This document shows positions 32,053 through 40,673 of a stretch of DNA of 64,000 bases, in pieces. Below the pieces are notes generated by a model, which did not search any database, was not told the DNA's origin, and saw only the letters and a list, made by a program, of their open reading frames with translations. A program made the position numbers and the translations under genes. Within the stretch, counting starts at the first letter, position 1. Each line of letters begins with the position of its first letter. The DNA comes from Rossellomorea sp. AcN35-11 (GTDB lineage Bacteria > Bacillota > Bacilli > Bacillales > Bacillaceae_B). The DNA is taken from positions 1,002,501 through 1,066,500 of the forward strand of contig CP128835.1 of assembly GCA_030388825.1 (NCBI GenBank), written 5' to 3'.

Positions 32053-33405
32053 ATGAATGAAGTGTTCCAGGACAGGGTCCCGCCCCAGAATATTGAGGCA
32101 GAACAAGCGGTATTAGGTGCCATCTTCCTAGAGCCAAGCGCCTTGACGACCACGTCGGAAATATTGATACCAGAGGATTTTTATCGTCATTCCCATCAGA
32201 AAATATATAATGTCATGCTGAACCTGGGAGACGGGGGAAAAGCCGTCGACCTCATTACCGTGACAGAAGAACTGGCAGCGGCGAAAGAGCTTGAGGATGT
32301 CGGCGGGGTCGCTTATTTGAGTGAACTTGCCGCATCTGTTCCCACGGCTGCCAATATCGAGTACTACGCAAAGATTGTAGAAGAGAAATCATTATTAAGA
32401 AGATTGATCCGCACAGCGACTGATATCGCTTCAGACGGGTATGCACGTGAAGATGAAGTGGACAGCCTGCTGAGCGAAGCGGAAAAAAACATCATGGAAG
32501 TGGCACAGCGCAAGAATGCAGGCGCATTTCATAATATTAAAGATGTATTGGTGCGTACCTATGATAACATTGAAACCTTAACGAACCGTAAAGGTGACGT
32601 AACGGGAATTTCAACGGGATTTGCCGATCTTGACCATATGACGGCCGGTTTCCAGCGAAATGATTTGATCATTGTAGGAGCGCGTCCTTCCATGGGTAAA
32701 ACAGCCTTTGCCCTGAATATCGCCCAAAATGTGGCTGTGAAGGCGAAAGAAAACGTCGCGATCTTCTCCCTTGAGATGGGAGCGGAGCAGCTTGTCATGC
32801 GTATGCTGTGTGCAGAAGGCAATATCAATGCCCAAAACCTACGTACAGGTGAGTTAACCGACGAAGACTGGAGAAAGCTTACCATGGCCATGGGAAGCCT
32901 CTCCAATGCCGGGATCTATATTGATGATACGCCCGGTATCAAAGTGGGGGAAATCCGCTCGAAATGCCGACGTCTCGCTCAGGAGCACGGCCTCGGAATG
33001 ATCCTCATCGACTACCTGCAACTCATCCAGGGAAGCGGACGGTCAGGAGAAAACCGTCAGCAGGAAGTATCTGAAATTTCCCGTTCCCTAAAAGGACTGG
33101 CACGTGAGCTTCAAGTGCCTGTCATCGCCCTGTCCCAGCTCTCCCGTGGAGTGGAGCAGAGACAAGATAAGCGCCCGATGATGTCGGATATCCGTGAATC
33201 GGGAAGTATCGAGCAGGATGCCGATATTGTAGCCTTCTTATACCGTGAAGATTACTACGACAAAGAGGCTGAAAATAAAAACATCATTGAGATCATCATC
33301 GCCAAGCAGCGTAACGGTCCTGTCGGGAATGTGTCCCTTGCCTTTGTGAAGGAATATAATAAATTCGTAAATCTGGAGCGGCGGTTCGACGACGCACCGG
33401 CTTAA
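32053..33405 (+). CDS. dnaC: Replicative DNA helicase (DnaB family, DnaC in B. subtilis)
   Basis: The hexameric helicase of the replication fork, named DnaC in B. subtilis and DnaB elsewhere. The 450 residues comprise the N-terminal helical domain (PPQNIEAEQAVLGAIF), a linker, and the RecA-like C-terminal domain with Walker A GARPSMGKTAFALNIA and Walker B MILIDYLQLIQG. DnaB signatures SRSLKGLARELQVPVIALSQ and RESGSIEQDADIVAFLYR are also present. TTGGAGG precedes the ATG. It closes the plus-strand run and ends at a strong terminator. Confidence 0.98.
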   Translation: MNEVFQDRVPPQNIEAEQAVLGAIFLEPSALTTTSEILIPEDFYRHSHQKIYNVMLNLGDGGKAVDLITVTEELAAAKELEDVGGVAYLSELAASVPTAANIEYYAKIVEEKSLLRRLIRTATDIASDGYAREDEVDSLLSEAEKNIMEVAQRKNAGAFHNIKDVLVRTYDNIETLTNRKGDVTGISTGFADLDHMTAGFQRNDLIIVGARPSMGKTAFALNIAQNVAVKAKENVAIFSLEMGAEQLVMRMLCAEGNINAQNLRTGELTDEDWRKLTMAMGSLSNAGIYIDDTPGIKVGEIRSKCRRLAQEHGLGMILIDYLQLIQGSGRSGENRQQEVSEISRSLKGLARELQVPVIALSQLSRGVEQRQDKRPMMSDIRESGSIEQDADIVAFLYREDYYDKEAENKNIIEIIIAKQRNGPVGNVSLAFVKEYNKFVNLERRFDDAPA

Positions 33406-33411
33406 TTAAAA

Positions 33412-33443
33412 AAAATCCAGGCCTCATGAGGCCTGGATTTTTT
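33412..33443. terminator. Bidirectional terminator between dnaC and the ABC exporter gene
   Basis: AAATCCAGGCCTCA pairs with TGAGGCCTGGATTT almost without a loop, flanked by A8 on one side and T7 on the other. It serves both converging genes. Confidence 0.93.
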
Positions 33444-33447
33444 TGTG

Positions 33448-35172
33448 TTAAAGAATGGTTGCATGCTGATGAGCATGAAGCCTTGTAAAGATTCCGTCTT
33501 CATTTGACAGGAGTTCTTCATGAGTCCCGTCTTCTGCAATTCCCGTTTCCGTTACAACGAGGATGCGATCGGCTTTACGGATGGTAGCGAGACGATGGGC
33601 GATCACAAGGGTCGTACGGTCTTTAGCCAGTTCGTTCAAAGCCTCCTGGATGATGGCTTCTGTTTCTGTATCCAGGGCAGACGTAGCCTCATCCAGAATC
33701 AAGATGCGAGGATTTTTGAGGAACATGCGGGCGATGGACAAGCGCTGCTTCTGCCCTCCCGATAGCTTCAGGCCCCTCTCCCCGATTTGTGTATCATAGC
33801 CGTCGGGAAGGGAGGCGATAAGATCGGTCAGATGAGCACGCCTGGTCGCTTCTTCTATTTCTTCCTGGGTTGCGTCGAGTTTTCCATAGGCGATATTTTC
33901 CCTGAGGGTTCCCGTGAACAGGAACACATCCTGCTGGACGATCCCGATCTGGGAACGGAGGGATTCCTTCGTCATCTCACGGATATCCATTCCATCAATG
34001 GTGATGGCCCCTCCTTCAATATCATAAAAGCGGGGGATCAACGAGCAAATCGTCGTTTTCCCTGCCCCTGATGGCCCGACAAATGCCACGGTCTGCCCTG
34101 GTTGAATGCTAAAGGATAAATTCTTCAGTATAGGACGGTGTGGTTCATATCCAAAGGTCACATCTTTGAAAGCGATGTCCCCCCGTAAAGTCGAAACTTC
34201 AATGGCGTGTGGTCGATTTTCAATGTCAGGCTCCATATCCATGAGCTCGGTGAATCGTTTAAAGCCCGCCATCCCTTTTGGATACAGCTCAAGAAGGGCA
34301 GAAATTTTGTCGATCGGTTTAAAAAGGACATTGATATAAAGAATGAAGGCAACGAGCTCTCCGTAAGAGAGAACCCCTGAAAAGCTTAACCAGGCACCGT
34401 ATACCAAGATGATCAATGTCATCAATCTTGTGGTGATATAGATCCCTGATAGATTCACGCTCATGACATTATAGGCTTTCAGCTTTGATTTCCGGAAAAA
34501 TTGGTTATTTTCATTGAATCTTTCCATTTCATGGGATTCGTTCGTGAACGATTGAACGACTCTTGCTCCTGAAACACTGTCCTCTACGCGACTGTTGACA
34601 TCAGCGATATTCCCGTACATTTTTGTCCAGGCTGCGTTCATTTTGATATTGGAATAGGAAATCAGCCAAACCAGGAAAGGGACGATGATAATGGCAACCA
34701 GTGCAAGCTCCACATTGATTGTGAGCATGATCCAGAATGCACCGATAAAGGTCATGACCGCAATGAAGAGATCCTCAGGTCCATGATGGGCAAGTTCTCC
34801 GATATCCATCAGATCATTGGTCACCCGACTCATGATATGCCCGGTTTTCGTATTGTCGAAAAAGCGGAAGGACTGCCGCTGAACATGGTGGAACAGTTCC
34901 CTTCTCATATCCGTCTCGATATTAATCCCGAGCTTATGTCCCCAGTAGTTCACTACGAATTGCATACTGGAGCTGAGGAGGTAAAGGACGAGTAGTCCCG
35001 CCGAAACAGCCAGAATCGTACTCCAGTCTCCCTCAGGAAGGAGGGAATCAATAAACCATGAAACGGCAATGGGAAACCCTAATTCTAAAAGCCCGACCAG
35101 GACTGCGCAGGCGAAATCGATATAAAAAAGCCGTCTGTGTGGACGGTAATAACTGAAAAACCGTTTAATCAT
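33448..35172 (-). CDS. ABC exporter, fused permease and ATPase (YwjA-like)
   Basis: A 574-residue half-transporter of the MsbA/type IV exporter kind. An N-terminal six-helix domain (about 15-300) is followed by an ATPase domain with Walker A GPSGAGKTT, Q-loop GIVQQDVFLF, signature LSGGQKQR, Walker B ILILDEATSALD and H-loop AHR. The opening MIKRFFSYYRPHRRLF and overall length resemble B. subtilis YwjA. The substrate is unknown; lipids or drugs are typical of the family. It probably acts as a homodimer. GAGGTGA precedes the ATG. It converges on dnaC and diverges from purA. Confidence 0.95.
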   Translation of the reverse strand: MIKRFFSYYRPHRRLFYIDFACAVLVGLLELGFPIAVSWFIDSLLPEGDWSTILAVSAGLLVLYLLSSSMQFVVNYWGHKLGINIETDMRRELFHHVQRQSFRFFDNTKTGHIMSRVTNDLMDIGELAHHGPEDLFIAVMTFIGAFWIMLTINVELALVAIIIVPFLVWLISYSNIKMNAAWTKMYGNIADVNSRVEDSVSGARVVQSFTNESHEMERFNENNQFFRKSKLKAYNVMSVNLSGIYITTRLMTLIILVYGAWLSFSGVLSYGELVAFILYINVLFKPIDKISALLELYPKGMAGFKRFTELMDMEPDIENRPHAIEVSTLRGDIAFKDVTFGYEPHRPILKNLSFSIQPGQTVAFVGPSGAGKTTICSLIPRFYDIEGGAITIDGMDIREMTKESLRSQIGIVQQDVFLFTGTLRENIAYGKLDATQEEIEEATRRAHLTDLIASLPDGYDTQIGERGLKLSGGQKQRLSIARMFLKNPRILILDEATSALDTETEAIIQEALNELAKDRTTLVIAHRLATIRKADRILVVTETGIAEDGTHEELLSNEDGIFTRLHAHQHATIL

Positions 35173-35332
35173 CGTAAGGTCACCTCATGTTCAATTGTAT
35201 GTAAAATTCAAAATGCTTATTTTAGATTAGCAAAAATTTCTATAATAGGCTATGCTAACTTAGCTTACCTTTACAACTTTTATGTATCATAAGAGTTTCC
35301 TGATTGGTAGTCTCAGGATGAAAGACGGTGTT

Positions 35333-35376
35333 TATACGAACATAAACACAAGTACCTATTAAATTGTTCGTGTTTT
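35333..35376. promoter_or_regulatory. Paired PurBox (PurR operator) upstream of purA
   Basis: A plus-strand TATACGAACAT (35333-35343) faces a minus-strand box AAACACGAACAAT (35375-35363), with about 17-19 bases between them. Both carry the central CGAAC of the PurBox, consensus AWWWCCGAACWWT, and their inverted, closely spaced arrangement is what PurR requires in B. subtilis. They lie directly upstream of the purA promoter. Confidence 0.75.
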
Positions 35377-35378
35377 CA

Positions 35379-35407
35379 TTGACTTTCCCTTATGGTGTTG
35401 ATAAAAT
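35379..35407 (+). promoter_or_regulatory. Sigma-A promoter of purA
   Basis: TTGACT (35379-35384) and TAAAAT (35402-35407) with 17-base spacing, about 50 bases before the purA ATG. Confidence 0.8.
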
Positions 35408-35458
35408 GAGTTTGTTTGATAAAAGAGGGAATACTAATTCCTGTCGGAGGTGCTTAAT

Positions 35459-36751
35459 ATGTCTTCAGTAGTAGTAGTAGGAACGCAATGGGGAGACGAA
35501 GGAAAAGGAAAGATCACTGACTTCCTTTCCGAACATGCAGAAGTGATCGCGCGTTATCAAGGTGGGAACAATGCGGGTCATACAATTAAGTTTGACGGTG
35601 AAACCTATAAATTACACTTGATTCCATCAGGTATTTTCTATAATGAAAAAACATCCGTAATCGGAAATGGGATGGTTGTGGATCCAAAGGCTCTTGTCAA
35701 AGAGTTGAAGTATCTTCACGATCGTGATGTGAAAACAGACAACCTAAGAATCAGCAACCGTGCACACGTCATTCTTCCATATCACCTGAAACTGGATGAA
35801 ATTGATGAAGAACGTAAAGGTGCCAACAAGATCGGTACAACGAAAAAAGGAATCGGTCCTGCTTATATGGATAAAGCTGCTCGTGTAGGAATCCGTATTG
35901 CAGATCTTCTGGATCGTCAATCGTTCGAAGAAAAGCTTGCCCGTAATCTGGAAGAGAAAAACCGCCTGTTTGAAAAATTCTATGAAACAGAAGGCTTCAA
36001 CATCGAAGATATCCTGGATGAGTATTATGAGTACGGTCAGCAAATCAAGCATTATGTTGTCGATACATCCGTTGTGTTAAACGATGCGATCGATAACGGC
36101 CGCCGTGTTCTTTTCGAGGGTGCTCAAGGGGTTATGCTTGATATCGATCAAGGTACATATCCATTCGTTACCTCTTCAAACCCGGTAGCAGGTGGAGTAA
36201 CGATCGGTTCTGGAGTGGGCCCTACGAAAATCAACCACGTAGTGGGAGTGTCTAAAGCCTACACCACCCGTGTTGGTGACGGACCTTTCCCTACTGAACT
36301 GACGAACGAAATCGGAGATCAAATCCGTGAAGTGGGCCGTGAATACGGAACCACGACTGGCCGCCCCCGCCGTGTGGGCTGGTTTGACAGTGTGGTTGTC
36401 CGTCATGCCCGTCGTGTAAGTGGATTAACCGATCTTTCACTAAATTCCATCGATGTCTTAACAGGGATCGATAAATTGAAAATCTGTGTAGCTTACAAAT
36501 ACAAAGGTGAAGTCATGGAAGAATTCCCTGCCAACCTGAACATTCTTGCTGAATGTGAACCAGTGTACGAAGAGCTTCCAGGCTGGACGGAAGATATCAC
36601 AGGATGCAAAACGTTAACGGATCTGCCAGAAAACGCACGTCACTACCTAGAGCGTGTATCCCAATTAACAGGCATCCCTCTTTCCATCTTCTCAGTCGGA
36701 CCTGACCGCTCTCAAACAAATGTTGTTCGAAGCGTATGGAGCCCGAATTAA
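35459..36751 (+). CDS. purA: Adenylosuccinate synthetase
   Basis: PurA converts IMP, aspartate and GTP to adenylosuccinate, the first committed step to AMP. The 430-residue protein shows the GTP-binding [10 protein letters not shown] loop, [31 protein letters not shown], and the C-terminal SVGPDRSQT. The ATG at 35459 has GGAGG 7-8 bases upstream. The paired PurBox suggests repression by PurR when purines are plentiful. Size and motifs are normal. Confidence 0.99.
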   Translation: MSSVVVVGTQWGDEGKGKITDFLSEHAEVIARYQGGNNAGHTIKFDGETYKLHLIPSGIFYNEKTSVIGNGMVVDPKALVKELKYLHDRDVKTDNLRISNRAHVILPYHLKLDEIDEERKGANKIGTTKKGIGPAYMDKAARVGIRIADLLDRQSFEEKLARNLEEKNRLFEKFYETEGFNIEDILDEYYEYGQQIKHYVVDTSVVLNDAIDNGRRVLFEGAQGVMLDIDQGTYPFVTSSNPVAGGVTIGSGVGPTKINHVVGVSKAYTTRVGDGPFPTELTNEIGDQIREVGREYGTTTGRPRRVGWFDSVVVRHARRVSGLTDLSLNSIDVLTGIDKLKICVAYKYKGEVMEEFPANLNILAECEPVYEELPGWTEDITGCKTLTDLPENARHYLERVSQLTGIPLSIFSVGPDRSQTNVVRSVWSPN

Positions 36752-36753
36752 CG

Positions 36754-36793
36754 AAAAAATCTCAGTCCCTGAAACAGGGACTGAGATTTTTTT
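36754..36793. terminator. Bidirectional terminator between purA and the potassium channel gene
   Basis: AAATCTCAGTCCCTG pairs with CAGGGACTGAGATTT, a 15-bp perfect stem, flanked by A-run and T-run. Confidence 0.95.
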
Positions 36794-37814
36794 ATTGGTT
36801 CAATTGTTCGTACACTCTGTCGTGGCAAACGACATAAAGGATATCATCAGCATGCAGTTCCCGGTTCATGGCATCGGTGAAATCCATATTATCATTCACA
36901 GCGAGGAGAATAGCTCCTTTTTCCAGGAGTTCGTCCGATGCCTGCTTGATGTTAGTCCAATTCTCTTTGACGCTCAGTTCGTGTATATTATTACCGTATC
37001 GTTTACTGAGCAATTGCCTGAACAAATTAGTGGTACCTGGGTGAAGGGTCGCTTTCGCCATCAGGAGGGAAACGGAATCATTCGATAGGATGAAATCCTC
37101 GACGGCGATATGCTGAAACTTCGGAATGTGACGGTCTTCCGATACTTCCACGATAGTATGAACCTCCCTCTTATGGGTTTTCGATAATCCTTCAACGGCA
37201 GATGCAATCAGCAGAGTCTTGCCATCCATAAGGGAAGCATCCTCAATTTTCGAATCAGAGAAGATGGCCACACGTTTTGCCTCGAAGATATTTGCTTTCA
37301 GCAGTACAGCTTCATCTGAGGGATCACCCTGGATGAAATGGACCTGCTCATGCTCCATCGGTGTAGTGGGCAGCTTATCGATGAGGACGATTTCAGCGTC
37401 TGGTACATGAGCCAGGACTTCTTCAATGGCTCTTTCCGTTTTCTTTGACCAATTGATGTATATATAATGGTCTTCATATGTATACACTAGCTTTCCCTCC
37501 CTTTTAAATTTCTGAAATGTAGTGATGGAATCAACGGTCTTACTGATCAACACCCCGATGATCCCGATTCCGAAGATAAATAAGAAGATCCCAAGCAGTC
37601 GTCCACCAACCGTGACGGGGAAGTAATCTCCATATCCGACAGTGGTCAAGGTCGTCATCGTCCACCAGAACCCGTCAAAAAGCGAAGGAAAGGTTTCAGG
37701 CTCCAAATAATGGCTGCCAAAGGTTCCAAACAGGACGATAATCAGAGATAATAAAAGAATGAAGCCGAAGTCCATCTTCGTAATCTGTTTCCAAATCCTT
37801 TGAAATATGATCAT
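36792..37814 (-). CDS. Potassium channel with RCK (TrkA-N) domain
   Basis: A two-helix potassium channel of 340 residues. Membrane helix 1 lies near residues 13-35. The pore loop contains the selectivity filter TTVGYGDYFP (about 57-66). Membrane helix 2 is followed by a cytoplasmic RCK/TrkA-N-like regulatory region (about 105-330), as in MthK and B. subtilis YugO. The start was set at 37814 because AAGGAGGG lies 5 bases upstream; a longer reading from 37847 has none. The promoter region is shared with the divergent cluster beginning at 37939. Confidence 0.93.
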   Translation of the reverse strand: MIIFQRIWKQITKMDFGFILLLSLIIVLFGTFGSHYLEPETFPSLFDGFWWTMTTLTTVGYGDYFPVTVGGRLLGIFLFIFGIGIIGVLISKTVDSITTFQKFKREGKLVYTYEDHYIYINWSKKTERAIEEVLAHVPDAEIVLIDKLPTTPMEHEQVHFIQGDPSDEAVLLKANIFEAKRVAIFSDSKIEDASLMDGKTLLIASAVEGLSKTHKREVHTIVEVSEDRHIPKFQHIAVEDFILSNDSVSLLMAKATLHPGTTNLFRQLLSKRYGNNIHELSVKENWTNIKQASDELLEKGAILLAVNDNMDFTDAMNRELHADDILYVVCHDRVYEQLNQ

Positions 37815-37871
37815 ACATACCCTCCTTATCAAAAAATCATAGTTCAATCATACCAATGAACGTCAGGGAAA

Positions 37872-37900
37872 TGAAACTTTTTTCCTGATGGAATCGTATA
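37872..37900 (+). promoter_or_regulatory. ECF-sigma-type promoter (SigW/SigM/SigX-like)
   Basis: TGAAAC (37872-37877) and CGTATA (37895-37900) separated by 17 bases match the B. subtilis SigW-type pattern TGAAAC-N16/17-CGTA, including a T-rich stretch just after the -35 element. An overlapping TAGAAT (37899-37904) could alternatively act as a sigma-A -10, but no good -35 accompanies it. Confidence 0.6.
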
Positions 37901-37938
37901 GAATAAAAGAAATCATAGTGGGAGGCTGGATTCATAAA

Positions 37939-38403
37939 ATGAAAGAACCGATACTAGAATATCGATTGAGAAAAGGGAACGACACCTTCGAAGCGATTTA
38001 CCATTATCCTGAAATCGAGCTGGAACAGATCCTGGCGAGGCGGGAATGTGAGTTCTTCGTAAAAGAAGGCGTTACCTACCGTCAGCTTTCTTCTGCCATA
38101 GAAGGGAATCGATTCATCCTATATGTCGAACTATATGAAGAGGAACCGTTGAAGGATCCTTTGTTCCCTCCTGAAGGATTGATATTGGAAATTCGAGAAT
38201 TAAATCCGCGGAAACAAAACCCCATCTTAAAGATCGAACACCATGATGATCATCTGGATATTCTAAGTGTCATCGGTTCCGTTTATTATTATATAGATGG
38301 AAACGAATGGGAGCGGGATTCTGCTGAAATCGATGAAGATCGTTATGTGTATATACTATATGTAAAGGCAACGGGATATAAGCTGGAGGAGGAAAGAAGA
38401 TGA
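37939..38403 (+). CDS. Unrecognised soluble protein, first gene of the envelope-type cluster
   Basis: A 154-residue protein with no signal peptide or membrane segment, opening MKEPILEYRLRKGND and ending TGYKLEEERR. It has acidic patches (LYVELYEEEPL, HHDDHLDIL) and a YYYIDGNEWERD stretch. The family is not recognised. By position it could be the counterpart of the first soluble protein (DUF4178- or DUF2491-type) of related clusters, but similarity was not seen. The start at 37939 is the first ATG after the likely transcription start; GGGAGG lies 13 bases upstream, longer than usual. The stop overlaps the lipoprotein ATG (ATGA). Confidence 0.7.
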   Translation: MKEPILEYRLRKGNDTFEAIYHYPEIELEQILARRECEFFVKEGVTYRQLSSAIEGNRFILYVELYEEEPLKDPLFPPEGLILEIRELNPRKQNPILKIEHHDDHLDILSVIGSVYYYIDGNEWERDSAEIDEDRYVYILYVKATGYKLEEERR

Positions 38404-38709
38404 ACAAAACAAAAAAAAATGATGGCAGGAGTGGCCGCATCCGTATTGGCCATTGCTGTCACGGGCTGCGGAAATCAGGAGCTTCCGCCGGAACCGACGG
38501 ATGTGGACTGTGACGATTGGGATTGGGACGACGAAAGCGGCACGTATTATTGTGATGACGACCGTTCTCCCCATTTCGGTTATTTTTGGTTTGCCGGAAA
38601 AATGTTTAAAAACAAGTCGAGCCTGAAAAATTTCCCAAGCTATAAATCTTACTCAAAAAGCTATAAATCCGGAATTGGGAGCGGCTCTAAAGGCGGGTTT
38701 GGAGGGTAA
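38400..38709 (+). CDS. Small acidic lipoprotein, apparent frameshift near the start
   Basis: The protein has a hydrophobic leader (VAASVLAIAV) and lipobox TGCG, then an acidic Asp/Trp-rich segment (CDDWDWDDESGTYYCDDD). It ends in a Ser/Gly/Lys/Tyr-rich tail with repeated KSYSKSYKSG-type units. The natural start is ATG 38400 with GGAGGAGG upstream (MNKTKK). It is out of frame with the rest because of an A9 run at 38411-38419; A8 restores a protein of 102 residues. A start at 38419 would lack the basic n-region. DUF1190/YgiB-like lipoproteins accompany the same ligase family elsewhere. It overlaps the previous gene by 4 bases. Confidence 0.75.
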
Positions 38710-38710
38710 T

Positions 38711-39952
38711 ATGACTGCTTCCCACCGCGAAACAAGAACCCGGTTTTATAAGGAAATCCAAGATTTTTGGTATGACTTATATGGCATGGAATACGCACTA
38801 TTGGATATAAAGAAAGAATCACGTGAAACGGTTGAGAGAATACAGGAAGCATCCAAACGGGTGCACTCCATCTTTGTGAAAACAGCGGATCTGCTTCGGA
38901 GCTTGGAAGATGAGACCCTCCTTGAGCTTGGATACCCTGAGGAATCTCTTTCTTATATACGGTTTAAGTCCATACCCCAGGAATGTATCATCGGACGATT
39001 TGATTTCGTCGTAACAGAAGGAGGCATCAAACTACTAGAGTTTAATAGTGATACGCCTACCTTCCTTAAAGAGCTTTATCACGTGAATGAGAAGGTCTGC
39101 CGGTATTTCCGGTGTCCCAATCCAAACGAAGGCCTTGAAGTACAACTGGCCAGGGAATTAAAGCGGGGTCTCCTGTCTTCCTGGAAGTCCCTTCAACGGG
39201 AAGGGGAACCGAAAATCGTCTTCACCTCCCATAGGGATCATGAGGAAGACCACTTGACAACCAGGTATCTGCAGCAGCTATCAGGGGTTCCTTCAGAGTA
39301 TGTGGCCCTCGACCAGTTGCAAATACGACAGGATGGACTCTATACCCCGAATGGGGAGCGGATCGACGTATTATACAGACCGACATATCCCATCGAGCAT
39401 CTCGTGGATGATCGGGATCCACTGACCGGGGAACCTGTCGGACAGGAACTGATGCAGATGGTAGTCGAGAGAAAAGTAGCGGTGTTAAACCCACCTTCCG
39501 CCTTCTTGCTCCAATCAAAAGGAGTTCAGGCACTTATATGGGGACTTCACGAAGAGGGCAGTCCTTACTATACCGAAGAAGAACACCGGTGGATCGAACG
39601 CTACTTCCTTCCGACATACCTGGATCCCGAAACCTTCGTGGAGAATGGGATGACCTATGTTCAAAAACCTGCATTCGGCCGGGAAGGAGATACGGTCAAA
39701 ATCATGGAAGCAACCGGCCATATCCTGCTGGAAGATAAGAAAGAAACTTACAAACAGTCCCTTCCTGTCTACCAGCAGTTCACCCCTCTTCCCGTATCGG
39801 TGATTACAACCGATGACGGAAAGAAGGATGCAAGCCTGATGGTGGGGAGCTTTATTATCAATGGAGTACCAGGGGCGATCGGCATAAGAGCCGGCAACGC
39901 CATCACCGATAACGAATCATACTTTCTCCCTGTGGGATTACAGGGGAAATAA
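38711..39952 (+). CDS. Glutathionylspermidine synthase-like ATP-grasp ligase (YgiC/YjfC type)
   Basis: A 413-residue ATP-grasp ligase resembling the synthetase half of glutathionylspermidine synthase, without the amidase half. Visible family features are LLEFNSDTPT (about 113), KPAFGREGDTVKI (about 320) and GAIGIRAGNAITDNES near the C-terminus. The peptide or amine substrates are unknown, and glutathione is not expected in most Bacillus, so the name describes the fold and not the reaction. The ATG at 38711 follows GGAGGG; it begins 1 base after the lipoprotein stop. The DUF350 gene follows within 15 bases. Confidence 0.88.
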   Translation: MTASHRETRTRFYKEIQDFWYDLYGMEYALLDIKKESRETVERIQEASKRVHSIFVKTADLLRSLEDETLLELGYPEESLSYIRFKSIPQECIIGRFDFVVTEGGIKLLEFNSDTPTFLKELYHVNEKVCRYFRCPNPNEGLEVQLARELKRGLLSSWKSLQREGEPKIVFTSHRDHEEDHLTTRYLQQLSGVPSEYVALDQLQIRQDGLYTPNGERIDVLYRPTYPIEHLVDDRDPLTGEPVGQELMQMVVERKVAVLNPPSAFLLQSKGVQALIWGLHEEGSPYYTEEEHRWIERYFLPTYLDPETFVENGMTYVQKPAFGREGDTVKIMEATGHILLEDKKETYKQSLPVYQQFTPLPVSVITTDDGKKDASLMVGSFIINGVPGAIGIRAGNAITDNESYFLPVGLQGK

Positions 39953-39967
39953 AAAGGAGAGAAATCT

Positions 39968-40377
39968 ATGCAAATCATAACAAGTGAAGCTCTACTCAGC
40001 TTTCTGGCACACGTAGGAACAGGCCTTGGACTGATGATCCTCGGTATCACGGTCTTCGCCTTCACCACTAAATTCTCGGAAGCGAACCTGATCAGAGAAG
40101 GCAACATTGCCGTTGCCCTCAAACTGTGGGGGAAAGCCATCGGACTTGCCATCGTTATCTACACCGTCTGGGCGAACAGCCTGAATCTGCTTGACGCCTT
40201 TATCTGGGGACTCATCGGGATCGCGACCCAGGTCATCGCCTACTGGATCATCGAGTACGTATTGACTCCCAAGACAAATTTAGCGAAGAAAGTGGAAGAA
40301 GGGAATATTGCCATCGGGTTCTGTTCTCTGCTGCGATTGTAGTGGGATTGATTGTAGCTGCGAGTTTGACGTATTGA
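39968..40377 (+). CDS. DUF350 membrane protein (YjfL-like), apparent frameshift near the end
   Basis: A four-helix membrane protein of 136 residues, formed by two repeats of about 65 residues, with the hallmarks TKFSEANLIREGNIAVAL and NLAKKVEEGNIAIG. A missing G in GGG at 40316-40318 shifts the frame. With GGGG the protein reads on as VLFSAAIVVGLIVAASLTY and stops at 40375-40377. DUF350 proteins are commonly encoded next to glutathionylspermidine-synthase-like ligases and PspA-type proteins. AAAAGGAG precedes the ATG. Confidence 0.85.
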
Positions 40378-40453
40378 TTTATGGGCCTGCTGTTGGAGTG
40401 ATTGTGTGGATGCTTTGGCAAGCGGGTTTTTGTTTTTTTAAGAGTGAAGATTT

Positions 40454-40577
40454 AAGTTGATAAAAAAAGTGGCAAAGTCGATAATATATCGAAAAAGTTG
40501 ATAAATTATAGTTCAAAGTCGATAAAAAATGGAAGTAAGTCGATAGAATATAGCTCAAAGTCGATAATAAAAAGTTT
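40454..40577. repeat. Tandem repeat, period about 21 bp, six units
   Basis: Six units begin AAGT(C/T)GATA at 40454, 40475, 40495, 40516, 40537 and 40558, so spacing is 21, 20, 21, 21, 21. Between the cores the bases are AT-rich and variable. The 296-base gap that contains it has no supported gene. A minus-strand frame through it only mirrors the repeat as LST-containing heptads. Confidence 0.85.
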
Positions 40578-40673
40578 CCGCATAAAAGACGAAGGGATTT
40601 CCACCCATTAGGAAGGAATCTTGTCATAAAAAGAGAAATAAATACAAAGTAAATCTAAGATTGGAGTGATGTA

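Noticed and set aside
38817-38832. parS-like half site with CACGTGAAAC in the GspS-like gene
   Set aside because: The left half has three mismatches and the last base differs, so ParB loading is unlikely.
40454-40577. Possible CRISPR array
   Set aside because: The 21-bp period leaves about 11 variable bases between cores, far too short for repeat-spacer units, and no cas gene is nearby.
40379-40627. An 82-residue minus-strand frame with LST-containing repeats
   Set aside because: It is the translation of the 21-bp tandem repeat; there is no ribosome-binding site and no known protein of this sort.
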